A stretch of 64,000 nt of DNA. Source: Paracholeplasma vituli. GTDB lineage: Bacteria > Bacillota_I > Bacilli_A > Acholeplasmatales > UBA5453. Of this stretch, positions 26,723 through 35,819 are shown one piece after another; positions within the stretch are counted from its first letter, which is position 1; the number at the start of each line of letters is the position of its first letter. The notes below the pieces were generated by a model that worked only from the letters and a program-made list of their open reading frames with translations, did not search any database and had not been told where the DNA came from. The stretch is from contig NZ_JAOEGN010000013.1 in NCBI RefSeq assembly GCF_025446935.1, forward strand, positions 1 to 64,000. The letters are read 5' to 3'. The position numbers and the translations under genes are program-made.

Positions 26723-28778
26723 TCACATCCATTTATATCTATTCGGTATTGTACTATTTGAATTGAGTATAATTCATTATTGGATCAGTATTCTTGGGGT
26801 TGTCTATTTAATATGGATTCGAAAACTGAAATGTTCTAAAGCAATTTATATCATTTTAATCATTTACGCATCCGTATCACTGGTGTATAAAGCGATACCA
26901 AAATATCACGGGAATGAAGGTGTAATTATTCGCATCGAAACTGTGAAATCTGGGTATCGATATACTTTAAAAGATGGTTTGTTCAATGTGCATTTATATA
27001 CGAAAGAGACTCTAAAAGTTGGGGATGTGGTTTTGTTAGAAGGTAGACTTGAAACCTACGAAACGAGTCAGTTTAAGGGGGATTTTTCACCGAATACCTA
27101 CTTTAAATCACGATTCATTGAAGGTGTATATTATCAACCAAAAATAGAAGTCATTGACCACATTTGGGCCCCTCATGAAATTCATAATGATTTGAATAGA
27201 CACATCGAAACCCTACCTGAACAGACTCAAATATTCGTTAAAAGCTTGTTTCTTGGGGTGTTTGAAACAGATCAAAAAGAGGGTATCTCTAAAGTCGGAA
27301 TTACCCATCTATTTGTTTTGTCAGGGTTACATGTAACGGTTTTAATCGGGTTATTGAACAAACTATTGTTTTTTATACCGAAACGCTATAGACTCATTAT
27401 TGAATCGATTGTGTTATTCAGTTATTTGGTAATTACACTCTTTCCAATATCGCTCATTAGAGCGGTTTTACAGTATGTGATTTGTGAAGTATTGAACTAT
27501 AAAAAGTTCCAGTATACCCGATTAGACGCATTTAGTTTTACGGGGATAATGATGTTAATCATCAACCCTTACTTTATCCATAATATGGGGTTTCAACTGA
27601 CATTTATTGTGAGTTTTATCTTTTTAATAAGTACATATAAGTCAGACTTTGTGGGACAGTGGTGTTCAACTTTCTTCGCACAAACCGCGGTTTTACCCAT
27701 TACCTCTAAAATAACCAATCAAGTCTATCCCATCGGTTTTTTTGTTTCCCCCTTTTTTATTCCTTTATTCACCTATGTGTTGATGCCGCTATCTTGGGTA
27801 TCGTTATATCGTCCAATAGGTGAAGCTTTAAACCCTGTTTTTTCATCAGTAATGACGTTAATTCAACTTTTGGAAACAAATGCTTTAGGCTTTTCTATAC
27901 CACGGATTACTGGGGTTTTTGCCCTCATTTACTTTGGGTTATGGATCTACTTAAAATTAAGTGACTCTCTTGAAAAAGGAGTCTATCGATTTACCATACT
28001 TGTGATTTTTATATTGATTTTCCCCTATTATAAGGCTTTTGACCCAACAGGATCTGTGACATTTCTATCGGTCGGACAAGGGGACACCACGATTATTAGG
28101 CGACCTTACGGGTCTTGTACGGTGGTGATTGATACGTTTGGAGATGTCGTAGATTATTTGAATCAAAACCATATTAGAGAAATTGATTATCTTGTCCTTA
28201 CGCATGGGGATTATGATCACGATAAAGAAGCGAATGCAATCTTAGAAGCGTTTGAAGTAAGACACTTAGTCGTCTCACTTTATCACGATGTTTCACCGTA
28301 TAAACTAAATTATCGTAAATTGTTACGTGCTGATAAAGGAGATGAACTTTCGTGTGGGGATATTGAGTTGAGTGTGTTGGCTCCTATAAGGAGGTATCAA
28401 AGCTCAAATGATCAATCAATCGTCCTTCAAACGAACATCGAAGGGACTAGGTATTTATTCACAGGCGATGTCGAGTTTGAAGCTGAACAAGATTTAGTTC
28501 AAATCTTTGGTCAAAGTCTTCAAAGTGACATTCTAAAAGTAGGGCACCACGGTTCAAAGTCTTCGACCAATGTCGCCTTTCTAAAATCTGTGAATCCGAA
28601 GATAGCGGTTGTGTCGGTTGGAAATCAAAACTACTTTGGTCATCCCCATAAAGAAGTCATAAATCGATTGAATAAAAATGGTGTAAAAATCTATCAAACG
28701 AATGTGAATCAGACCATCACGTTTTGGAATCTCCCATTTTATCGACGTTATCTCATTTTAGTGCACAAACCTGGTTAA
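26691..28778 (+). CDS. comEC: ComEC/Rec2 DNA translocation channel
   Basis: Polytopic membrane protein that carries single-stranded DNA into the cell. About 695 residues: N-terminal helices, an OB-type domain (VGDVVLLEGRLETYE), the competence channel (LFVLSGLHVTVLIGLL, many helices), then a C-terminal metallo-beta-lactamase domain with FLSVGQGDTTII, LTHGDYDHD, GDVEFEAEQ and LKVGHHGSKSS, whose metal ligands look intact. The start is uncertain: TTG 26691 has GGAG 9 bp before it and leads quickly to the first helix, while ATG 26649 would give 709 residues inside the comEA reading region. Either way it overlaps comEA. Confidence 0.93.
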   Translation: MNKLKRLLPSSHIHLYLFGIVLFELSIIHYWISILGVVYLIWIRKLKCSKAIYIILIIYASVSLVYKAIPKYHGNEGVIIRIETVKSGYRYTLKDGLFNVHLYTKETLKVGDVVLLEGRLETYETSQFKGDFSPNTYFKSRFIEGVYYQPKIEVIDHIWAPHEIHNDLNRHIETLPEQTQIFVKSLFLGVFETDQKEGISKVGITHLFVLSGLHVTVLIGLLNKLLFFIPKRYRLIIESIVLFSYLVITLFPISLIRAVLQYVICEVLNYKKFQYTRLDAFSFTGIMMLIINPYFIHNMGFQLTFIVSFIFLISTYKSDFVGQWCSTFFAQTAVLPITSKITNQVYPIGFFVSPFFIPLFTYVLMPLSWVSLYRPIGEALNPVFSSVMTLIQLLETNALGFSIPRITGVFALIYFGLWIYLKLSDSLEKGVYRFTILVIFILIFPYYKAFDPTGSVTFLSVGQGDTTIIRRPYGSCTVVIDTFGDVVDYLNQNHIREIDYLVLTHGDYDHDKEANAILEAFEVRHLVVSLYHDVSPYKLNYRKLLRADKGDELSCGDIELSVLAPIRRYQSSNDQSIVLQTNIEGTRYLFTGDVEFEAEQDLVQIFGQSLQSDILKVGHHGSKSSTNVAFLKSVNPKIAVVSVGNQNYFGHPHKEVINRLNKNGVKIYQTNVNQTITFWNLPFYRRYLILVHKPG

Positions 28779-28816
28779 AATATAGTATAATATTGAGTAA
28801 GAAAGAGGGAGATTTC

Positions 28817-29767
28817 ATGCCTGATTTAATGTATCTATATATAGGTAATGATGCGTTCTTAGTTGAAAATGCTGTAGAACAGTTGGTAAGAAAATTGGAT
28901 GTCGATCCATTCAACGTTCTCACCTATGATTTAGATGAACATGGCCTAGATGAATTACTACAGGAAATGAATACCATTTCTTTTTTTGCGGATAAGAAAA
29001 TCATCAAAGTCAAACACCCATGGTTTTTTTATGAAGAAAGAAATGACGACTACTTGCCAGATTTAATCAAATACTTTCACAACTCAAACGAAGATACGAC
29101 GATTATTTTCTTGTTAGAACGAGGTATGGACTCTAGTCTACCAGCAACCAAAGAAGCGAAGAAGTATGTCCGAATTGAAACCGTTGCGGATATGGCGAAG
29201 GAAGACTTTAAACCGTATGTTAAAAAAGCATTTGAATCCCTGAAGTATACGATTGAAGATTTAGCCGTTGATGAACTCTTAGAACGTACAAACTACGATA
29301 TATCTATGCTTAATAATGAAATTGCCAAACTTAAATTATTTGCTTTTGACGATAAAAAAATTGCATTAAAGGATATTAAGCAACTGGTTGCGAGAAACTT
29401 AGAAGAAAACATCTTCGAACTCACTAATGCGGTATTAGCTAAGAACAAGAAGCGTATCCTTGAAGTCTATTATGATTTATTAGAGAAGAATGAAGACCCC
29501 ATTCGAATCATTTTTAATATCGCATCGAAACTTAAAGAAACCATTCAAACCAAACAGTTATTAGAAAAAGGTTATAATCAAGAAGCGATTTCATCCTACT
29601 TCAACGTGAAGTCCTCTAAAGCGTATTATATGGTTAAGAATGCTCAACAATTATCTAAAGCAAGTTTAGAAGGTTTATATGAAAAATTATCGAATTTAGA
29701 CTATGATATTAAGTCTGGTCGAATGGATAAAAAACTAGGATTAGAATTATTTTTATTGGAGATTTAG
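28817..29767 (+). CDS. holA: DNA polymerase III delta subunit
   Basis: Part of the clamp loader; opens the sliding clamp ring. The 316 residues show the delta start (DLMYLYIGNDAFLVENAVEQL), a divergent AAA-type body (FADKKIIKVKHPWFF) and the C-terminal collar domain (NIFELTNAVLAKNKKRILEVYYDLLEKNEDPIRIIFNIASKL). I start at ATG 28817, behind GAGGGAG; an upstream in-frame start would lie inside comEC. A TATAAT (28785-28790) after the comEC stop may give it its own promoter. comEC-holA-rpsT is the Bacillus order. Confidence 0.93.
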   Translation: MPDLMYLYIGNDAFLVENAVEQLVRKLDVDPFNVLTYDLDEHGLDELLQEMNTISFFADKKIIKVKHPWFFYEERNDDYLPDLIKYFHNSNEDTTIIFLLERGMDSSLPATKEAKKYVRIETVADMAKEDFKPYVKKAFESLKYTIEDLAVDELLERTNYDISMLNNEIAKLKLFAFDDKKIALKDIKQLVARNLEENIFELTNAVLAKNKKRILEVYYDLLEKNEDPIRIIFNIASKLKETIQTKQLLEKGYNQEAISSYFNVKSSKAYYMVKNAQQLSKASLEGLYEKLSNLDYDIKSGRMDKKLGLELFLLEI

Positions 29768-29768
29768 G

Positions 29769-30437
29769 ATGTTAGTTGAGAAATATGAACACATTTTGGT
29801 TTTTGACTTCGAAACCACAGGTTTGTCAGCAAAAACCGATAACGTCATCGAAATTGGGGCGGTCTTATTAAAAAGAGATCCCATTTTAATGCAATACCGT
29901 CAAGAAAGTGAACTATCCGTACTCATTAGACAGGATAGACCACTGCCAGATAAGATTGTAGAAATCACCCACATTACTGATGAAATGTTACTACGTGAAG
30001 GTATTGAAGAATCGGAAGCGTTTGAAAAGTTGAAAGCTATGGTGCGTCCAAATACGCTATTAGTCGCTTACAATATCGCATTTGATTATGGATTTTTAAA
30101 GGCACTTTATCGTAAATACGAAGACCCGTTTTATTCGATAGAAGAGGATTTATTAGATGTTATGGCGGTTTTCAAAGACCGTCATCCATTCCCACATCGT
30201 CTTGATAATTTGGTACAAACCTACCAAATCATTCACAAGAATACACACCGCGCTATAGATGACGTCAAAGCAACTTTATTAGGGTTAACTGCGATGATCA
30301 AAGAACGCGATACGATTGATCAATATATCAACGTGGTTGGGTACAATCCAAAGTATCCACCCGCATCTGCTTTAAATGGAAAAGTTAGAATGGTACCTCA
30401 ATACGGTAACCGTCTCGAAATCGAAAAACTAAAATAA
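29769..30437 (+). CDS. DnaQ-like 3'-5' exonuclease (DEDDh)
   Basis: A 222-residue exonuclease of the epsilon/PolC proofreading type. Exo I VFDFETTGLSAKTDNVIEIGAVLL, Exo II in VAYNIAFDYGFLKALY, Exo III HRAIDDVKATLLGL (the H marks DEDDh) are all complete. It begins 1 bp after the holA stop, after TTGGAGATTTAGG, so it is cotranscribed with the clamp-loader gene. This coupling fits a role in replication proofreading or repair, but a stand-alone nuclease is as likely. Its last 30 residues (YNPKYPPASALNGKVRMVPQ) lie outside the nuclease fold. Confidence 0.88.
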   Translation: MLVEKYEHILVFDFETTGLSAKTDNVIEIGAVLLKRDPILMQYRQESELSVLIRQDRPLPDKIVEITHITDEMLLREGIEESEAFEKLKAMVRPNTLLVAYNIAFDYGFLKALYRKYEDPFYSIEEDLLDVMAVFKDRHPFPHRLDNLVQTYQIIHKNTHRAIDDVKATLLGLTAMIKERDTIDQYINVVGYNPKYPPASALNGKVRMVPQYGNRLEIEKLK

Positions 30438-30470
30438 TAAAAAAGGTCGTTCTCGAAAGAGACGACCTAA
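30438..30470. terminator. Hairpin between the exonuclease gene and rpsT
   Basis: AGGTCGTTCTC / GAGACGACCT with a GAAA loop and one bulge. A long A run precedes it on the plus strand, giving a T tract on the minus strand, so it can stop rpsT read-through as well as the plus-strand operon. Confidence 0.75.
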
Positions 30471-30481
30471 GCTTTATTAAA

Positions 30482-30505
30482 TAAAAAACACATCCGAGAT
30501 GTGCT
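30482..30505 (-). terminator. Rho-independent terminator of rpsT
   Basis: CACATC / GATGTG stem with CGA loop and TTTTTT on the minus strand, immediately after the rpsT stop. Confidence 0.85.
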
Positions 30506-30768
30506 TATTGTAGTTTGTTAACTAAAACTGCTAATTGAGACTTGTGGTTGGCAACAAAGTTTTTGTGGAAAATACCTTTGGCTTGTCCCTTATCCAATTT
30601 CTTGCTTGCAAATGCTAAGTTCACTAATGCTTTTTCTTTATCTCCAGCAGCTACTGCTTTCTCAACTGCTTTAATAGCGGTTTTGGTAGAAGATTTGAAT
30701 GATGCATTGATTAATCTACGCTTTTCGTTAGTCTTGATACGTTTGATTTGTTGTTTGATGTTAGCCAT
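30505..30768 (-). CDS. rpsT: 30S ribosomal protein S20
   Basis: Primary 16S rRNA-binding protein of the small subunit, here 87 residues. The helical, lysine-rich sequence is typical: MANIKQQIKRIKTNEKRRLINASFKSSTKTAIKAVEKAV, then LDKGQAKGIFHKNFVANHKSQLAVLVNKL. I start at ATG 30768, which has GGGAGGTGAC before it; the longer frame from 30792 runs through that ribosome site. It is monocistronic, convergent with the holA operon and divergent from pgsA. Confidence 0.97.
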   Translation of the reverse strand: MANIKQQIKRIKTNEKRRLINASFKSSTKTAIKAVEKAVAAGDKEKALVNLAFASKKLDKGQAKGIFHKNFVANHKSQLAVLVNKLQ

Positions 30769-30872
30769 GATGTCACCTCCCGTGATAAGCAACTCAAATT
30801 ATACCAAATGGTATTTTAAAAAGCAACTATTAAAGGAAAAATATGTTAAAATAAGTTGAAAGAGAGAGATGA

Positions 30873-31445
30873 ATGATGACATTACCAAATAAACTCACTT
30901 TAAGCCGATTCGTCGCGATTCCGGTGATGGTGATTATCAGTTTTTTACAACCGCTTCAAAGTGTCGATGACGTGCTATTTGGGCTCGATTTAGCACAGTT
31001 ATTATTCGCAATTTTATTTGTACTTGCAAGCTTCACAGATTTTCTAGATGGGTACTTAGCCAGAAAGCACAATCAAGTGACAACGTTTGGCAAGTTTACC
31101 GACCCGATTGCCGATAAATTATTGGTTCTAACTGCCTTTTTATATTTACAAGCAACCACAGTTAGAGTCTTTTGGTGGATGACACTTATTGTCGTTGCAA
31201 GAGAGTTCATTGTTACGGGTGTACGCTTACTCGCAGTCGAAAAAGGTAAAGTGATTGCAGCGAGTCCTTTTGGAAAACTCAAAATGGTAACAACCGTACT
31301 TGCATTAGTGGTTTTATTATTCAATGACTTTAATTTGACACCATGGATTGGAGACATTCTACTTTGGTTAGCACTATTATTCACAGTACTATCCGGAGCG
31401 GACTATTTCTGGAAAAATCGCCATATGGTGTTCGAATCTATCTAA
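30873..31445 (+). CDS. pgsA: CDP-diacylglycerol-glycerol-3-phosphate 3-phosphatidyltransferase
   Basis: Makes phosphatidylglycerophosphate, the precursor of phosphatidylglycerol and cardiolipin. The 190-residue membrane protein has the CDP-alcohol transferase motif in full: DFLDGYLARKHNQVTTFGKFTDPIADK (D-G-x2-A-R-x8-G-x3-D-x3-D). About five membrane helices surround it; the start is LPNKLTLSRFVAIPVMVI. ATG at 30873 or 30876, after GAGAGAGATG. Its product feeds the cls enzyme encoded at 61519. In Bacillus cinA lies between pgsA and recA; here it is absent. Confidence 0.95.
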   Translation: MMTLPNKLTLSRFVAIPVMVIISFLQPLQSVDDVLFGLDLAQLLFAILFVLASFTDFLDGYLARKHNQVTTFGKFTDPIADKLLVLTAFLYLQATTVRVFWWMTLIVVAREFIVTGVRLLAVEKGKVIAASPFGKLKMVTTVLALVVLLFNDFNLTPWIGDILLWLALLFTVLSGADYFWKNRHMVFESI

Positions 31446-31496
31446 AAAAAGTAAAAAAATCCGATTCTCGGTATTTATATAATAGGAGGTTAAGAA

Positions 31497-32486
31497 ATGG
31501 ACGTAAAAAAACAAGAAGCATTGCTGAATGCGATGAAGCAAATAGAAAAACAATACGGGAAAGGCGCTGTCATGAAACTTGGTGACGAAGCGGATCGTCA
31601 TATTGAATCATCGCCATCTGGATCGATTGCACTCGATGTTGCACTCGGTATCGGAGGTTATCCTAAAGGGCGTATCGTTGAAATATACGGACCAGAATCT
31701 TCGGGTAAAACCACATTCGCATTAACAGCGATTGCAGAAGTACAAAAAGCAGGTGGATTCGCTGCATTTATTGATGCCGAACACGCATTAGACCCACAAT
31801 ATGCAAGAGCATTAGGGGTTGATGTCGATAACCTAATCTTGTCACAACCAGATACTGGTGAACAAGCATTAGAAATCGCAGAAGCTTTAATCCGTAGTGG
31901 TGCCATCGGTATTGTTGTAGTAGACTCGGTTGCTGCCCTTGTACCTGAAGCTGAAATCTATGGCGACATGGGGGATTCACACGTCGGGTTACAAGCACGT
32001 TTGATGAGCCAAGCGATGCGTAAACTATCAGGGATCATTAACAAGACCAATACCATCGCGATTTTCATTAACCAAATTCGTGAAAAAGTTGGGGTCATGT
32101 TTGGTAACCCTGAAACCACATCTGGTGGTAGAGCCCTTAAGTTCTATGCATCTGTTAGACTTGAAGTTAGAAGAAGCGAACAGATTAAAGCAGGTAATGA
32201 TGTGGTCGGTAATAAAGTCAACATCAAAGTTGTTAAGAATAAAGTTGCACCTCCATTCAAACAAGCGAGTGTGGATATTGTCTACGGTAAAGGGGTCTCC
32301 AAAATGGGCGAACTTGTGGACTTAGCGGTTGAACTTGAAATCATTAAGAAGAGCGGTGCTTGGTATGCATATGAAGGGGAAAAGATTGGTCAAGGTCGTG
32401 AAAACGCAAAAGACTATTTAGACACTCACGCAGGCATGGCTAAGGACATCGAAGTGAAAGTAAGACAAGCTTATCAATTAAAATAA
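31497..32486 (+). CDS. recA: Recombinase RecA
   Basis: Forms filaments on single-stranded DNA for strand exchange and SOS induction. The 329 residues include the Walker A loop [12 protein letters not shown], catalytic EIYGPESS region, [35 protein letters not shown] (Walker B), the mobile loops [20 protein letters not shown] and [38 protein letters not shown] 31497 follows AGGAGG. The C-terminus is shorter than in E. coli and less acidic. No LexA-box was noticed upstream. An efficient bidirectional terminator follows. Confidence 0.99.
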   Translation: MDVKKQEALLNAMKQIEKQYGKGAVMKLGDEADRHIESSPSGSIALDVALGIGGYPKGRIVEIYGPESSGKTTFALTAIAEVQKAGGFAAFIDAEHALDPQYARALGVDVDNLILSQPDTGEQALEIAEALIRSGAIGIVVVDSVAALVPEAEIYGDMGDSHVGLQARLMSQAMRKLSGIINKTNTIAIFINQIREKVGVMFGNPETTSGGRALKFYASVRLEVRRSEQIKAGNDVVGNKVNIKVVKNKVAPPFKQASVDIVYGKGVSKMGELVDLAVELEIIKKSGAWYAYEGEKIGQGRENAKDYLDTHAGMAKDIEVKVRQAYQLK

Positions 32487-32528
32487 AAAAAATCGCTGGC
32501 ATTTTAAATGCCGGCGATTTCTGTTTTT
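32484..32528. terminator. Bidirectional terminator between recA and the opposing gene
   Basis: AAATCGCTGGCATTT / AAATGCCGGCGATTT (one wobble pair) with flanking A and T runs on both sides, so it serves recA and the minus-strand gene at 32527. Confidence 0.85.
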
Positions 32529-33114
32529 AGGCTGGAATAATTTGTGTGTTATCTCTGACCAAATTGTATGGTAAATGAACATAAACGACGCGCGCATACG
32601 AAGTTCCAAGAATCACTTCATCGTAAGAAATCTTCGCATAAAGGTAAGGTCCCTTAGCTTCTACAAACGGTAGAATAGGTGTATCCATATCGTAGTTAAA
32701 ATTCATTTGAACAGTTTTAGTTTGGTTCAGTGTTGCGGCTTGTTCCGTTGAAACTTCAGTGTATTTTGCCCAACGTGTAGAAAGTTGAAATTGAATCTTA
32801 ATATTGTTGATTGGATTGACACTTTCAAGTTTAGTCAATTCGTAATTGAAACGATAATATCCGCCTGTTGATTCGGTATTTGGGAGACGCACATGGGTGA
32901 TGGTGTAATCAATATCGAACAATTTCAAATCCTCAAGACTTATTACGTCGGCCTTCTTATCATCGAATAGAACTGGTTTGCTATCTGCATACTTTAGAAT
33001 GTAGATGCTTGGAATGAAAATAACCGGTAATACGATGAAGAATAGCACAATAAATATTTTCAAACGGTTTTGATAAAGCCATGTCGATTTACTGACTTTT
33101 TTAGCTTTTTTCAT
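32527..33114 (-). CDS. Unrecognised membrane-anchored protein
   Basis: I do not recognise this 195-residue protein. A basic start (MKKAKKVSKSTWLYQNRLK) leads into one strong membrane helix (IFIVLFFIVLPVIFIPSIYIL), and the remaining roughly 150 residues are beta-rich and probably outside the cell. Aromatic and hydrophilic strands such as GYYRFNYELTKLESV and PYLYAKISYDEVILGTSYARVVYVHLPY suggest an Ig-like or sandwich fold. I chose ATG 33114, which follows GAGGGATTC, over an ATG 39 bases upstream. It is monocistronic, with housekeeping genes on both sides running the other way. No catalytic motif is visible. Confidence 0.7.
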   Translation of the reverse strand: MKKAKKVSKSTWLYQNRLKIFIVLFFIVLPVIFIPSIYILKYADSKPVLFDDKKADVISLEDLKLFDIDYTITHVRLPNTESTGGYYRFNYELTKLESVNPINNIKIQFQLSTRWAKYTEVSTEQAATLNQTKTVQMNFNYDMDTPILPFVEAKGPYLYAKISYDEVILGTSYARVVYVHLPYNLVRDNTQIIPA

Positions 33115-33184
33115 AGAATCCCTCATTTCACGTAATCTTATTATACTACACACGAAAGTAAAAAAAAAGTCGGATTGTAATGCG

Positions 33185-33213
33185 TTGACTAAAAGCCCTT
33201 TCTCCTATATAAT
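33185..33213 (+). promoter_or_regulatory. rny promoter
   Basis: TTGACT (33185-33190), 17-bp spacer, TATAAT (33208-33213). It leaves an untranslated leader of about 120 bases before the rny ATG, AT-rich and without a clear fold. Confidence 0.85.
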
Positions 33214-33337
33214 TAAATAGTAGTACTGTGGTTTAAAACCCTAAAATTAAGTATATCAATTTTGATAATGTTGTTTAATATATTTAACGCTCAAGTAAAG
33301 AAATTGTAACGAAAATAAAAAATGGAGGATTATAACG

Positions 33338-34900
33338 ATGGAACATTTAGTATGGGCAATCGTCTCCATTTTGCTACTAGCTTTAGGCCTAGTTGGAGGC
33401 TTTATTTTCCGTGTAAGACAACACGAAAAGAATCTCCAAACTAGCCGTGAACAAGCAAAGAAAATTGTTGAAGAGGGCCAAAAAGAAGCCGAAAAACTCA
33501 AAAAGGAAGCCATTCTAGAAGCACGTCAAAATATTTTTGATCAAAAACGTGAATTCGAACGTGATATGAAGGAAAGAAAACAAGTCGTCATCGATTTGGA
33601 AACCAAAATATCACAAAGAGACGAAATGCTCAATAGAAGAGCTGCTAATTTGGACAAAAGAGAAGAATTTCTTGGACAAAAAGAAATTAAATTGGACGAA
33701 AAGAAGCAAGAACTTGAACAATTGAATAGCAAAGTGGAAGACATTTTGAAGCAACAAGAAGCGAAATTAATGGAGATTTCAGGTATTTCTACGGAACAAG
33801 CACAAGCGATCATTATGGAACGTGTTCGCATGAGTATGTCTGAAGAGATTTCAAACTTCATTAAGGAAGAAGAAGAAAAAGCAAAATCAGAAGTAGATCA
33901 AAGAGCGAAGAATCTATTAACACTGGCAATTCAAAAATACGCTAGTGAAACAACAAGTGAAAGAACGGTATCCGTTGTTTCCCTTCCAACTGATGAAATG
34001 AAGGGACGAATTATTGGCCGCGAAGGTCGTAACATTCGCACCATAGAAGCATTAACCGGTGTTGATCTCATCATCGATGATACCCCAGAAGCGGTCGTAT
34101 TATCGGGATTTGATCCAATCCGTAGAGAAGTAGCAAAACGCGCCTTAACAGCGTTGGTCGAAGATGGTAGAATCCACCCAGGACGTATCGAAGAAGTCGT
34201 TGAACGTGCACAACAAGAAGTGGACATGTTCATTCGTGAAGCCGGTGAAAACGCCGTTTTCCAAACTGGAATCGGTAAGTTACACCCAGATTTAGTTAAA
34301 CTTTTAGGACGTATGAGTTTCAGAACCTCTTACGGACAAAACGTATTAAAACACTCAATCGAAACTGCTTTCCTAGCTGGTAAATTAGCAGCCGAAATCG
34401 GTGAAAATGAAGTACTTGCAAAACGTGCAGGTTTACTCCATGACATCGGTAAAGCCGTTGACCACGAAGTTGAAGGGTCACACGTCGAAATTGGTGTTCA
34501 AATTGTATCGAAGTATCACGAACCTAAAGAAGTTATTGATGCGATTGCATCTCACCACGGTGATAAAGAACCACAATCCATCATTGCTGTTTTAGTAGCT
34601 GCAGCGGATGCGCTCAGTGCTGCAAGACCTGGAGCACGTAGCGAATCTATTGATAACTACATCAAACGCCTTGAACAATTAGAAACCATTTCTAACAAGG
34701 TTGCAGGGGTTGAACGTTCGTTTGCGATTCAAGCCGGTCGTGAAATTAGAGTCATCGTTAAACCCGATGAAGTGGATGATCTATCCACATTTAAAGTTGC
34801 ACGTGAAATCAAAGAACAAATTGAAGCGAACCTTCAATATCCAGGAACCATTAAGGTTACCGTTGTTAGAGAAACACGCGCTACAGACATTGCGAAATAA
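33338..34900 (+). CDS. rny: Ribonuclease Y
   Basis: Membrane-bound endoribonuclease that starts mRNA decay in Firmicutes. The 520 residues run: N-terminal membrane helix ([19 protein letters not shown]), a long coiled coil rich in E and K (about 30-180), a KH domain ([34 protein letters not shown]), and the HD domain ([40 protein letters not shown]). ATG 33338 is preceded by ATGGAGG. The helix and coiled coil position it at the membrane. A YmcA-like partner is encoded 4 kb downstream. Confidence 0.98.
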   Translation: MEHLVWAIVSILLLALGLVGGFIFRVRQHEKNLQTSREQAKKIVEEGQKEAEKLKKEAILEARQNIFDQKREFERDMKERKQVVIDLETKISQRDEMLNRRAANLDKREEFLGQKEIKLDEKKQELEQLNSKVEDILKQQEAKLMEISGISTEQAQAIIMERVRMSMSEEISNFIKEEEEKAKSEVDQRAKNLLTLAIQKYASETTSERTVSVVSLPTDEMKGRIIGREGRNIRTIEALTGVDLIIDDTPEAVVLSGFDPIRREVAKRALTALVEDGRIHPGRIEEVVERAQQEVDMFIREAGENAVFQTGIGKLHPDLVKLLGRMSFRTSYGQNVLKHSIETAFLAGKLAAEIGENEVLAKRAGLLHDIGKAVDHEVEGSHVEIGVQIVSKYHEPKEVIDAIASHHGDKEPQSIIAVLVAAADALSAARPGARSESIDNYIKRLEQLETISNKVAGVERSFAIQAGREIRVIVKPDEVDDLSTFKVAREIKEQIEANLQYPGTIKVTVVRETRATDIAK

Positions 34901-34922
34901 AAGGGGCTTGTCCCCTTTTTCC
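34899..34922 (+). terminator. Terminator after rny
   Basis: AAGGGG-CTTGT-CCCCTT stem followed by TTT. It lies 20 bp before the ymdB start, so ymdB may rely on read-through. Confidence 0.75.
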
Positions 34923-34942
34923 GTTTATTGAGGAAGGTGTAT

Positions 34943-35698
34943 ATGAGAATATTATTTATCGGAGATATATACGGTGAACCAGGACGTAAAATTCTTTTAT
35001 CGAATTTAGACGAACTTAAAGCGACTTATAAACCCAATATTATCATTGTAAACGCTGAAAACAGTGCGAATAATGGACGTGGGATTACATTTCGTTTCTA
35101 TAAAGAACTCATGGCTGCTGGGGTACATGTTATCACGATGGGAAACCATGTATGGGGACAAAATGACCTTGTTGAGTATATTGACGATTCCCGTATTGTC
35201 AGACCCCTCAATTTTCCAAAAGCACCTGGCAAAGGGTATGATGTCATTCAATATAATCAAACGACCCTTTTAGTCATAAACGCACTAGGGAGAACCTTTA
35301 TGAATGCCAACCTAGAGTCCCCTTTCTTTGAAATAGACCATTTATTAGAAACAGTGAAAACCGATTATGTATTCGTCGATTTCCATGCCGAAGCTACCTC
35401 TGAAAAAGTCGCTTTAGGACACTATTTAGATGGCCGAGTGGATGCGGTGATAGGGACTCATACTCACGTTCCTACTGCAGATAATCGTGTATTACCAAAA
35501 GGTACACTTTATATGACCGATGTTGGTATGACAGGGCCTCTAGATGGCATCATTGGTGTCGATAAAGATATCGTAGTTAACCGATTCTTATATGGACATT
35601 CCCCAGCCAATGTGGTTGCGATGACAAAAAACCAATTGAATGGTGTCATTTTAGATTTAAAGAAAAAAACCATAGAACGAATTCATATCGAAGATTAG
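34943..35698 (+). CDS. ymdB: YmdB-type metallophosphoesterase
   Basis: A cyclic nucleotide phosphodiesterase (cNMP activity shown for Bacillus YmdB) that influences biofilm and motility decisions and is found next to rny. The 251 residues show the di-metal site: GDIYGEPGR, NAENSANNGRGIT, GNHVWGQND, VDFHAEATSEKVALGHYLDGRVDAVIGTHTHVPTAD. I start at ATG 34943 behind GGAAGGTG; a start 15 bases upstream lies in the ribosome site region. The sequence is complete and a terminator follows. Confidence 0.93.
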   Translation: MRILFIGDIYGEPGRKILLSNLDELKATYKPNIIIVNAENSANNGRGITFRFYKELMAAGVHVITMGNHVWGQNDLVEYIDDSRIVRPLNFPKAPGKGYDVIQYNQTTLLVINALGRTFMNANLESPFFEIDHLLETVKTDYVFVDFHAEATSEKVALGHYLDGRVDAVIGTHTHVPTADNRVLPKGTLYMTDVGMTGPLDGIIGVDKDIVVNRFLYGHSPANVVAMTKNQLNGVILDLKKKTIERIHIED

Positions 35699-35720
35699 CA
35701 CACCTTAGGGTGTGTTTTTC
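35699..35720 (+). terminator. Terminator after ymdB
   Basis: CACACC / GGTGTG stem with a TTAG loop and TTTTT directly after the ymdB stop. Confidence 0.88.
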
Positions 35721-35819
35721 TTATTATTTTTCGTATTAAGCGGTTTATGCACAAGCCTCTCCTACCCTTTTTATTGAAATGACTGGGTAATGCGTGTATA
35801 CTTATCATAGGTGATTAAA

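Noticed and set aside
30542-30859. Plus-strand open frame opposite rpsT
   Set aside because: It is a shadow of S20 on the other strand, whose start and ribosome site are clear.
33214-33337. Possible riboswitch in the rny leader
   Set aside because: The leader is AT-rich with no conserved motif or stable hairpin that I could find.
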